From positions 819,916,396-819,980,395 of the forward strand of contig NC_081414.1 in the NCBI RefSeq assembly GCF_030272615.1: a stretch of 64,000 bases of DNA. Direction: 5' to 3'. This document shows, piece after piece, positions 10,601 through 19,906 of the stretch. The DNA comes from Cryptomeria japonica. Lineage: Eukaryota > Streptophyta > Pinopsida > Cupressales > Cupressaceae. Numbering within the stretch: the stretch's first letter is position 1; each line of letters starts with the position of its first letter. The position numbers and the translations under genes are program-made. Below the pieces are notes generated by a model that was given only the letters and a program-made list of their open reading frames with translations, was not told where the DNA came from and searched no databases.

Positions 10601-11524
10601 TAAGTCGCTGATTTGTTGCTCCAAATTGCTCTTAGGTGGAGATCGACTTCTTGGACCATATCCCATGCTTGAGGCACCAATTGGAGGAGCATGTTGCATA
10701 TATGGATGATATTGATCATGCACGTGTTCATATGGAGGAGGTCTATAGTGATGTTGCATATATGGACCACTTGGTATAGATTCATGTTGAGGAATGAAAT
10801 ATCTATTTTGTCCATGTATACCATACTCTACATGCATGTCATGTTCTAATGTGTTGCCCCCAAATTTGACACGGGGTTTCCTTGTGTCCAAATTTTGAGC
10901 ATGCCTTTGAATATCCAATTGCTTTGGTGATTGATCCTTAGCATTGATATGTGATTGAGCATATTTCTCTGCATAAGACTTCCATAATGGTCTGCGAAGG
11001 TGAGTATCATATGCTTGACCATGTGTATGTGGGACCTCTAGTTTTTGAAACAAAAATGATGGTGATTCAGGCACCATATGTGGTCCTCTATTACCTCCAC
11101 TATTAGGCCTCCTTTGATCCATGTTGGAGTGAGTTTGTTGCAAAGGTCTATGTTCCATTATTTGAGACATGTCAAAATCATGAGGGATCTTAGCTCCACT
11201 TTGTGCCATCATTTGTAAGAAGTATTATCTATCTCTCCTCATTATTTCCTCAATCAATCGATTGAAGCGGGGGTCCATAATGGATTCTTCCACATCTGCT
11301 GAATGTATAGAAAAGTTGTCCATATTGTCATTGTGTGTATCATTTTTGTTTATAGTGTCCATGTTCTCAACATTTGGAATGTTTCTATAGGCATCCATGT
11401 CAGGTAATGTGTTATGATCAGTATTGAAAAAGACATCATTGTCATACTCATACACACTCATGTTTGCAAACTCTTGAGCCTCTTTAGTTTCTCTCCTAGA
11501 TTTTTGAAGACGGGTTTCAACCAT
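7688..11524 (-). pseudogene. gag: Gag-protease of element B (Tat-like gypsy)
   Basis: One frame from ATG at 11524 to 7688, with only five stops inside it (11225 TAA, 10367 TAG, 9890 TGA, 9395 TAG, 8981 TGA) and no frameshift. The order is: acidic Asn-rich N-terminus; a His/Pro/Tyr-rich region (about 11150-10600) with a short coiled coil (LEQQISDLQKKMEDI); retrotransposon gag domain (about 10520-10000, QAMEWFSQLPPGIKSWGDL); zinc knuckle CEFHKSKGHKTGNC near 9690, with spacing C-x2-H-x4-H-x4-C; aspartic protease start PIDGGAGLNICTL near 8960; and protease second half LGRPWIHEMSVVPSTYHRC near 8700. C's homologue reads Q where B has the stops at 11225 and 10367, so those two arose by C-to-T changes. 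RT does not follow. Confidence 0.88.
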
Positions 11525-11994
11525 GAACTAGGTATTGACCTAGATGTGTGAGACTAGATGAAAATGGAAAAAGCATGGAAGACCAAGAGTTGGATGGAAT
11601 GTAAATGAATCTGAGGTGTACTTGCAGTGTCGAAAGTGTAAGACCAAGTATGTATGTAGTAGAGTAGGTGTGACTTCCAAAGAGAGGATAGTTTCTCTTG
11701 ATGAGGTAAGTTGACCTTGACTCTAAGTAAAACCAAATGAGACCCAAAGGTGATAGACCTTGATGAGGGACCACTTAGCAAAGTGTTGTTGTATGTAGTG
11801 TGTTGACAAAGTATGATGAGGACAAGCAAGTGACCTTTTGACTCAAGTTTAGACAAATGTGAATTTAATGCAAGGTGCAAAGCAATGATGGACTGTGTGA
11901 GACCCAAAGACAGGTTGAATGCTAAATGAAACTCTGGAGAAATAACCTAGGAAGCTCAAGAATTCTGAAACTGACTGTGTTTGTTTGCTGGACT

Positions 11995-12210
11995 GTAAAA
12001 TTTTTTCAATTCTGAACGCAGACGTGCCTGTATACTGCACAGACGCGATTTCCTGACACAAACGTGTTTCTGTTTAACACGGACGCGTTTCTGAGATTTT
12101 TTTGTAAATTGCAATGTTGATTCTGGAAACACAGACGTGTTTCTACCCTTCATAGACATAGTTATACAACACAAATGCTATTATGTCAGACACAGACGCA
12201 TTTCTGCAAA
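11995..12210 (-). repeat. CGCGTCTGTG motif cluster, gag-proximal leader of B
   Basis: About seven copies of CACAGACGCGATTT or close variants on the plus strand, equal to CGCGTCTGTG in the sense of the gag transcript. Several are decayed at CpG to CACAGACGTG or CATAGACATAG. Confidence 0.7.
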
Positions 12211-12479
12211 ATTTATGCAATTTTTTCCAATCTGTGAAGTTGTTTTGTTGTGACCAAATCTGACTGTTTGACTATTTTTCGTGACAAGAGGACACAATGT
12301 TGATAAAAACTCAATGTTTGCAAGTGTCTAGACTCCAAAAATGACTCCAAGAAAATGTGTTGTTTGATGTAAAATTGTTTTGCATACACTTGAAGACACA
12401 AAAGACACAATGTTTTGCTGTTTGGTCTTGAATGTTTGATTGTTCAAAAATAAGTCAAGCACAATTCTTATGGCTGGCC

Positions 12480-12960
12480 AAGACAAAAGTTGTTGATCCC
12501 ACATGGGGTTTTACCCCCGAGGCTACACTATTCAGAGCAGATACTTAGATGCTTGACCTCATTGGCTCCACCCTCGACACTCACTTCTCGGATCAGCCAA
12601 GCATCAGTCCCCACGAAAACTCCCCGTGGTGAACTTTGTATCTCTACTAAGAACCGTATGTGTGTAGCCACTACCAGAGGTCCGACCTCCTGCCCCAACA
12701 ACTAGAAGGATTTGGGTTTCTAAAACAAAAAGGTGCTAGTAAGGGCATCCGCTCATGTGGCCATACATGCGGCACTTTCAGCTCTGTAAATACAGAAGGC
12801 TCCCAGCTGGTAGGGGTTACGCCCTACAACTGATCAAATAAATTTGATCAAACGGGTTTATGGGGAGACATAGTATCGGTATGAACTAATCAGCACACGT
12901 TATTCACAATTTTCACCATGAATACAGTTATTTATAGTGGTTTGGAAGAAGATGGCTTTT
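12480..12960 (-). other. Conserved leader block with internal TATA motif
   Basis: This block is less AT-rich than its surroundings and stays similar to 49240-49700 of element C (for example CTTAGATGCTTGACC and TTTGTATCTCTACTAAGAA). Both copies have a minus-strand TATAAATA (12929-12936 and 49674-49681) at the end facing the LTR. It contains no long ORF. It could be a structured RNA, an internal promoter or an old captured sequence. Confidence 0.5.
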
Positions 12961-13429
12961 CTTTTGCTACCACTTGGGTCGTTCTCTTTTCACTAGTAGT
13001 CCTAATGACCACACGGGAAGACATGTCCTCTAAATATTAAATAAAAAGAGCCTATTGCTCAAGACACAAAAGACAATGATTCAATTTTAGTGCACCAATT
13101 GAAGTGTTTGCTAGTCTATTGAAAACAAAGCACACAAATAGAAAAATAAAAAACCCTTGCCAAGGAACCTACAATAAGGATTTGTTAGTAGTTTCAAATT
13201 GTTTGAAATAATCACCCCTTCCTGCAAGCACACAAGTTAGGTAAATTTTAACTCCAAAAGACTTTGTGAAAATAGGGGCCTTCAACCAAATGATTTTGCT
13301 TTCAAGACAAGCTGCACCAATTTCGTTAGCTAGATTTGCAAATGTTAGCTCAAAATAATCCAGATTTGAAACATTAAATGCAAGACTAAATGGCGAAAAA
13401 TGAAAACCTAATTTTTTTATTTTTTTTTA

Positions 13430-13925
13430 AACATAGACGCGATTTTACCTTACATAGACGCGATTCCACCCTACACAGACGCATTTTAACACCTCACAAA
13501 CGCGTTTTTGCAAAAAAAAAAAATGCAAAACAAAAAATCCTGCAAAGCACAGACGCGATTTTACCTTACATAGACGCGATTCCACAACACAGACGTGTTT
13601 TAACACCTCACAGACGCGTTTCTGCAAAAAAAATGCAAAACAGAAAATCCTGCAGAGCACAAACACGATTAAAACGACCATAGACGCGACTAGATTTGAC
13701 AGACACGATTAAATTGCCCACAAACGCGCCTATAATGAAAACCTGCAATCTAGAAAATGAAAATACTATCGGAAACACAAACGCGGTTCGGGAACACAGA
13801 CGCGATCTTGCAATCTGCAAAAAAAAGGTGAAATAATGTCGAAGACGCAGACGCGATTCCAGATGTCAGAGACGCGGCAGAAAACCAAAAACGTGATCTG
13901 AAAGTACGCAGACGTGAAAATACCA
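13430..13925 (-). repeat. CGCGTCTGTG motif array, LTR-proximal leader of B
   Basis: About 17 copies of CACAGACGCGATT or variants (CATAGACGCG, CACAAACGCG, CAGACGTG) on the plus strand. Part of it is a local duplication: about 13434-13545 resembles 13550-13650. In the sense of the gag transcript the motif is CGCGTCTGTG. It is very CpG-rich against an AT-rich background. Confidence 0.8.
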
Positions 13926-14002
13926 AAATGTCATCGAAAATGTCAGATCTGCAACTTCAAACACAAAATCTACAACAAGGATGTTAAATGCAAAAGGGAC
14001 AA

Positions 14003-14022
14003 GAGTCCCACCGGACGTGCCA
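14003..14022 (-). other. Primer-binding site of element B
   Basis: Minus strand TGGCACGTCCGGTGGGACTC begins three bases inside the 5' LTR, the usual place for a gypsy PBS. The tRNA species is not assigned. C has a close variant at about 50624-50644. Confidence 0.7.
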
Positions 14023-14025
14023 AAA

Positions 14026-14760
14026 TGTATATGGTGAAAATGGATAACAATAATAATAATATTGAAAGACTAAATGGATTCAACCACAAAACCCTAGCCT
14101 AACAACAACAAAGATCCACCATAACATATGAAGATTACCTAAGACAATGCAAATCAAATGAAATCACAAAGATTATACCATCACATGTCCAATAGGGTTT
14201 GGATCTCCATTCCTCCTATCTCCATTGATCTTGCTTGATATATTTGCTCTCAGATTTTATGTGCACAAGAGCTCAACAAAGAATGGAATGTGGTTGCAAG
14301 TAGGATCACATATGCCAAGTAGTCAATTGATCAAGTGGTTAACCAGGGTTTGATAATGAAGGAAGTATCTCCTTATATAGAAGACACTATATGAAATGGA
14401 GGGATAAGATTGAGAGGTGTAAAAGGAGGCCGGCTATGATTAGAGGGTAGGTAAAAGAAATAATAAAATAATGAAAGGGGTAGGTAGTGTATGAATTAAG
14501 AGATGAATGACATGTGTCATGGGTAGAAAAGGTTAATGAATTAATTAAATAAATAAAGATTTATTTAATTAATAGGAGTGAGATCAATTAAATAAATAAG
14601 ATATTTATTTAATTTAGGAAAAGGATAATTTAAATAAATAAATGTATTTATTTAAATGAGAAATAAGGTTAGAAGAGGATAAATGAATTAATTAAATAAA
14701 TAAAGATTTATTTAATTAATAGAAGAATTAGGCTAAAGTGGACAATTTTGGGTGTCTACA
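14026..14760 (-). repeat. 5' LTR of element B
   Basis: 735 bp, partner of 1595-2366. It starts TGTATATGG and ends GTCTACA on the plus strand, followed by CCAAT (14761-14765), the right copy of the target duplication. A minus-strand TATATAA at 14373-14379 marks the probable promoter. It has one U3 palindrome fewer than the 3' LTR. Confidence 0.93.
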
Positions 14761-14765
14761 CCAAT

Positions 14766-15850
14766 TACCAAAATAGCAGATAAATCAATTAAGCATAAAC
14801 AACAATCAGAGAATAAATACCATCCACAAGACACCAAGATTTGTACGTGGAAAACTAGGTAAAGGGAAAAACCATGGTGGGAAGCCTACCCACAGTCAGA
14901 TAATACTTTTGCAGTAAGTATGTGAATTACAATTGAGGGGCCTGCACTTGCAGGAAGGCCAACAACCTAGAGCACACTGCTCATCACAAAAGGAGTCTCA
15001 CTGACTACATAGAAATCCAGACTACAATCCAAAGGAAAGAAAGAATTGCAAAGATAACATCTCTTATGCTTGAATACAGTTCCGGTTATGCTCAATACCG
15101 AATGACTAAATCCTCTTACATAAAACCAACTCAATCACCAATGATCGACCAAATCCACTGCCTGAATGATTATTACATTATTTGCTCCTATTACATTCCA
15201 TATCCCATACCTATATTCCATAGAATATAATCTATAATGAGATCTTACATCATATATATAGAAACCCTCGACCACAAACAATAAGGTTGTCCACCAAACA
15301 ATAAACCAATTATATAATTACAAAACATGTTGGCCAAAGACCAAACAAATAATATCCAACCCATAAGACATCATGAAAATACATTGAGAAGTCCAATCCA
15401 CACGTTACATTAAGTCGATCCATAACCTAGATAATATCGGGACCTAATTTAGGTCTACACATGCTAAAGCAATGATCCCAATCAACTAAGTCTCAAACAT
15501 GATCACCATCGGCATCTTGAATCTCCACCAGAAGCCATACCAACACTAATTATGCATTTTATCAGAGATCTTCAACAAAGCTCTGTCGGTGAAACCCTCG
15601 TCGGAATAACAAACCAAGCTTGCCAACATATAGGATAGCATCCGATTCACTAGATCAAAACCAACTGACTGAATATGGATCTGAGTAGCATGAATAAGAC
15701 AATTCCATAACCCAAACATACCATAGCATACTGGATCATACTGGATCATGATCCAACCAGAAACCAAACAACTAACCAGGACCAGAAAGATATAGGTAAA
15801 GCAGCCAAAACAACTAGTGTTGACATCAATGACAAAACATCAATGCAACA
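14766..15850 (-). repeat. 5' LTR of element A, distal part
   Basis: Resumes the LTR begun at 1461 after B's duplicated CCAAT. The two parts total about 1,219 bp. The end CAATGCAACA at 15841-15850 reads TGTTGCATTG on the minus strand, a proper LTR start. A minus-strand TATATATA at about 15251-15260 is the likely promoter, about 590 bp into U3. Beyond 15850 the sequence matches element C protease. Confidence 0.8.
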
Positions 15851-15905
15851 CATAATCAATTCTTTCAAATGGACAACACTTAATACATTTATGATATGTA
15901 GAAGG
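15851..15905 (-). pseudogene. Fragment of element C protease, between A and D
   Basis: The minus strand encodes PSTYHKCIK, matching the protease segment PSTYHRCIKFPHNG of B, and is the continuation of C's protease interrupted at 45409. It is cut on the left by the end of A's LTR and on the right by D. The last five bases, GAAGG (15901-15905), are the left target duplication of D (right copy GAGGG, 45409-45413). Confidence 0.78.
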
Positions 15906-16810
15906 TGATGGAATTGTAAAGCACTGAGAGGGGGGGTGAATCAGTGACACCAAAAATAGTAATACTTTAAACACTGACCGATAGATAAACTTAACAAGTT
16001 TGTTAAACAATATGCATGCAATAAAAAATGATATAACAAAATCCATAATAAGTAAAAAATCCACCATAACACAAGTGTTTATACGTGGAAAACCCAAATA
16101 GATAAAAACCTCGGTGAGATGGGACTCACAAGTTAACTATCTGTAGTAATAGATAACTGATCGGTTAGGGTCTACAAATACTCTGCTAGGAGCAAATCCT
16201 GTTAAAGATCCCAAAGCTTAGTTAAAAGATATACCCTATAAAAGGTAGTACCCTGTAAGGAGCAACCTCAGTGGAGGATTTCTAAATCCAAAATAATGGA
16301 TCACTCGGTTAGAGGATTTGAACAATAAAGCTTGTTAGAGCTTACTCGGTTAGGGGATTTGATTGTTGCAGTGATTAGAAAACAACAGGTGATGTGATCT
16401 AGTAGTAGCACATATTGCTTGTATAGATCCTCTTCTGTGCACTTAACTCCTCTTTACCAACATACTCTCCAACTTAACACTTCTTCCTTTACACATAGCA
16501 TATCATTTTCGCTCATACAAAATAATTCATTGTGATGTCAATAAATAGACATTTTAGATTTCATGTCGGCCTCTCATAACACAATTACCTAGGTGCAGTG
16601 TATCTGGTCAAGTGATCATAACTCATCACAAAAATACTGCCAAACCTTGTTGGTAATGATAACTCATCATGAATTGTGATAACTCATCACATAATCAATG
16701 ATTACAAATTGGAACAATCAATATCGGTTGGAGTTAAACATATAAACTATTATCCTTGATGCTCTTGTGATAATCTTCGTTGGATCTTCATGTTGCTGCC
16801 GAGTTATGTA
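15906..16810 (-). repeat. 3' LTR of element D, first part (interrupted by E)
   Basis: Starts TGATGGAATTG, matching 44312. Holds the run of seven Gs followed by TGAATCAGTG (15930-15946), the Sirevirus motif. E was inserted at 16811; the LTR continues at 24830. ATGTA at 16806-16810 is the left duplication of E. Confidence 0.9.
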
Positions 16811-17968
16811 TGTTACTACTTATCAAGTTGCCATTAGTTTTTATATTCAAAGTCATACTATATATTCTAGTTGGTTAGTACTACCGAATCATGCAGTCGG
16901 TATACACAGAGAAGTCGGTATGCACAGTCTAGTCAGTTACAGAGGAAAGCAGTCACAGAACGTAGTATACAACAAGCTGTCTATCGAGTATCTTTTTGAG
17001 ACTACCGAGCAGTTAAGATGACACACCGAGTTGATATTCACTGAGTGAAACATGTTACTAGATACATTGAACCTGGACATGCATATGAAAACGTGTTACA
17101 AAATCAAGGCACATCTAACCGTTATTACATTGGAAATTGCACTAGAAGATTGTGTATGATTGCGAGGTCAATCTAACCAATGAAATATTTTGATTAGTTA
17201 TTCATTCGAGGAATCTTGTTTGTAAGATCGAAGCAATGAATTGGATCACCGTTTTAAGAGATCTATTTATATAGCATGAGTTAAGAGCAAGGTGTATGCA
17301 TGTATGCATGAAGGAAGACTGTTACAGAGACACAAAGGTCACCGAGAAGGTTTTCAGAGAATAGTCGAAGAACAGAGTAAACAGAAGGGTTTACCGAGTT
17401 ACTATAAGGGTTACCGAGGTATGCTATAAGCAAGGTAATCTATTATGAGCACATAGAATCTACTTTAACATTTCAGATGTAAAATTGCAGATATTTGTAA
17501 TGATTTTATTGTAATATTGAGAAGTTGAAAGAGAAACCTTTAACAGGGTAAAAGACTCTAACCAAGTCTATAAATTGTAAAGCCTCTAACCAAGTGCAAC
17601 ATTCAGAATAAATGTTGTAAAATCCTTTAGCAAGGTAGATCTAGCTGATCTTGTTACTCCTAACAAGGTAAGCTATCAAAAATAGCTAAATGTAGCTCTA
17701 ACTGAGCATTCTTTATTATTGCAGTAGTGAAGTTGTGGGTGCCATCCCCACCACAGTTTTTCTCTCTAACCAAGAGTTTTTGCGTAACCAAATATATGTG
17801 TTATGGAGTGAATCATGTATGATTGTTATCTATTTGTTTTAACTTTATTTTATGTTACTGTACTATTCTATTTATGCATAATAGTAAGGTTATTATTCAA
17901 GAAAAGTTTTGGAGTACTGATTCACCCCTCCCCTCTTAGTACATTAGCTTTCCATATTGGGCCTAACA
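16811..17968 (+). repeat. 5' LTR of element E
   Basis: 1,158 bp, TGTTACTACT...GGGCCTAACA. A TATA box (TTTATATAG, about 17267-17274) puts the transcript start near 17300. Near the 3' end GTACTGATTCACCCCTCCCC...TTAGTAC (17915-17942) is the Sirevirus C-rich hairpin. ACCGAG recurs five times. Confidence 0.93.
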
Positions 17969-17970
17969 AT

Positions 17971-17982
17971 TGGTATTAGAGC
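17971..17982 (+). other. Primer-binding site of element E
   Basis: TGGTATTAGAGC, two bases after the LTR end, is a one-base variant of the initiator-Met PBS (TGGTATCAGAGC). Confidence 0.85.
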
Positions 17983-18030
17983 TTGAATCTTGGAAAAGGG
18001 TTTAACTACCTAAAGAGAAAGATCTTATCA

Positions 18031-19341
18031 ATGGAAGGCTATAAACAATCTCGAAGGATTGTGTATCTGCAAGAAGAGCTGGATCATGCAAATCAAGTGA
18101 TTGCAGACATGCAAAGGCAAATGCAAAAATCTCTAAAAGTAAGAAGAAGATTATCTGATGACTTGTAGGATTCTCAAGAGTTAGTGGAACAAATTGAAAC
18201 ATCATCCGAGAATAGTATATCTGAAGAGACTGAAGAAATGATTGGAGTGTTGAAAGAAAAGAACAAAACATTGGCTGATCAACTAAAAGCAATGAAAAGA
18301 GAACATGAACATTTCAGTACATAGATAACTGGAAATCTAGATGCATTAAGGACAACTGAGGATAAAACAAGATATCTATAGAGAGAGAAACAACAACTTG
18401 AAGTCTTAGTATCTGATAAGAATGATGAAATCACAAGGTTAACTAGGATTCAACAAAATATGACAGATCAACTAGGTTATGCACATCATGAAGCAATTCT
18501 GAAGAATGATGAAAATCAAGCATTGAAACTTGAAGTATCAAGATTGACTGATGAACTTGAAACAGAGAAGAAATCAAAAGAAACATTGAAGAAGAGTTAT
18601 GAAGCATCAAAGATGTTGGATGAGCAATTGAATACAAGAAGACCCAACAAAGATGCAAGACTCGATTACAAAGGAATTCATACTACCGAGAGAGGAGAAT
18701 CATCAAAGCAAGCTGGAAACATGAATAACATCAAAAGGAAGAAGCCTATTTGCTACTACTGTGGAAATCAAGGTCATACTGCCAACATATGCCAGATCAG
18801 AAAAGGTAAGCAACTGAATATCACTAAGTCTAATGATTATTGTTACAATTGCAATAAATATGGTCACACATCTAATCAATGTAGGACAAAGTCTGTTAAC
18901 AACTATCAGAAGGCAAAATTCAAAGGGTTTTGTAAAAACTGCAATAGATATGGACATAGTACCGAGAAGTGCTGGCTTAAGCAAAAGAACTACATGCGGT
19001 GTGCTCACCGAGCAAACACTAGAGGTTACCGAACTCACACAGATCCTTACTGACAATATGCAGCAGTACCATGGGATTACAATACAAGGATATGGTGCGA
19101 ATGTTGTGGAAGATATGGACATATTAGTGCCAACTGTTTTATAAGATTTGGAATGAACAATTGAAGATCATGGAGAAATCCTGGTATGGCATGTTTTCAT
19201 TGTCACAAAGTTGGACATTTAGTTGGAGATTGCAGAGATCAACCTCGAGGAGACACTGAAGAGATAAAAGAAAAATTTAAGATGATTTGGAAAAGAAGGA
19301 AATCATGTCAGATGAAGAAAGCACCTTACCTACCGAGTTAG
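18031..19341 (+). pseudogene. ORF1 of element E: coiled coil plus five zinc knuckles
   Basis: One 437-codon frame from ATGGAAGGC to TAG at 19339, interrupted by five stops (18166 TAG, 18322 TAG, 18379 TAG, 19051 TGA, 19162 TGA) but no frameshift. The first 200 or so residues are heptad-rich coiled coil (LQEELDHANQVIADMQRQMQ; LEVSRLTDELETEKKSKETL). Five CCHC knuckles follow: CYYCGNQGHTANIC (18751), CYNCNKYGHTSNQC (18841), CKNCNRYGHSTEKC (18931), CECCGRYGHISANC (19096) and CFHCHKVGHLVGDC (19192). No UBN2 capsid domain is seen. It resembles the nucleocapsid half of a Sirevirus Gag and probably binds RNA. D has the same layout. Whether it assembles particles alone or co-assembles with a helper Gag is unknown. 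Confidence 0.82.
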
Positions 19342-19906
19342 GTGCACCTATTCCAAATTAATCAGATAAGGTATGAAAGGATTACATTCTCTAAAGGTTA
19401 AAATTATAACAGTTCCTATTCTATTATGTACTAAATTCAAAATCTGCATAGTTAAGATGCATGAGTAGGTTTGAAATTCTATCAAAAGCACTTTACTGGA
19501 AACCTGTCAAGTCGGTGAATACAGGAAGCCTGTCAAATTGGTAAATGAAGGAAATTTGGTTACATAGTTAAAACAAGAAAAGGAGTAAATCAGTTAAAGG
19601 TGAACAAAGTGCATTTAATGTCTTGACCTAACCCGCATGGAGCCCGAGAAGGTATTTTGTGTACTTAAAGGCATTTTCGTGGTCATTTTCATTCACCAAG
19701 TCTTCAAGAGAGTAGAGCAGAGCGAATCAAGGTGATCAAACTTCATTCAGAGTGAATTTCAAGGAATTTACATCAAATCTCATCACACTGTTAAGTTGGT
19801 TTCCGATCTTGTCAAATTGCTATTATCTACCGAGTGTGAAGCGTCTGTCGTTTGTAAACCGTCAAACCCTAAGGATAGTTTGCTAAGTTTTTACCTGAAA
19901 TCTACA
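19342..19906 (+). other. Spacer between ORF1 and ORF2 of element E
   Basis: About 565 bp with no supported gene. The ORF2 frame is open upstream to about 19796 but lacks an ATG there; the first ATG (19907, ATGGCACCCAAG) matches the position of D's ATGGCATCG-type start (42492). A separate transcript or internal initiation would be needed to express ORF2. Confidence 0.5.

Larger units (their letters stand above)
11525..14002 (-). other. Gag leader (5' UTR) of element B, about 2.5 kb
   Basis: No coding region is supported. From the LTR side it holds: a dense CACAGACGCG motif array (13925-13430); A-rich sequence; a minus-strand TATAAATA at 12929-12936; a block well conserved with the leader of C (12760-12480 against 49510-49240); a second CACAGACGCG cluster (12210-11995); and the stretch before the gag ATG. 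Such long leaders usually carry packaging or dimerisation signals, but none can be assigned here. Confidence 0.7.
1595..14760 (-). mobile_element. Element B: non-autonomous Tat-like gypsy element with antisense PMD gene
   Basis: A complete insertion of 13,166 bp flanked by the 5-bp direct repeat CCAAT (1590-1594 and 14761-14765), with TG...CA LTRs. By eye the LTRs differ at about 14 substitutions in 735 aligned bases (about 98% identity) plus 3-bp and 34-bp indels, so the insertion is fairly recent. On the minus strand it has PBS, a leader of about 2.5 kb, gag, protease, a possible RNase H scrap, the integrase C-terminus, a 3' region and a PPT. RT and most of integrase are absent. Between the integrase relic and the 3' LTR lies a plus-strand spliced PMD pseudogene. 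It must have been mobilised in trans. Confidence 0.92.
1..15850 (-). mobile_element. Element A: partial Sirevirus-type Ty1/copia retrotransposon, split by element B
   Basis: Minus-strand copia element. Only its 5' part is in the window: gag and protease start (1-1403), primer-binding site (1447-1458), and 5' LTR (1461-1594 continuing at 14766-15850). Element B interrupts the LTR. The rest of pol and the 3' LTR lie left of the window. The LTR carries the GATTCACCCCCC motif typical of Sireviruses and the PBS fits initiator-Met tRNA. At its right end, sequence of element C resumes, so A was inserted into C. Its target duplication cannot be checked because the other end is missing. Confidence 0.85.

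Noticed and set aside
13390-13820. Arg/His-rich ORFs in both strands over the CACAGACGCG array
   Set aside because: Translation of a short-motif repeat; no start context and no conservation in C.
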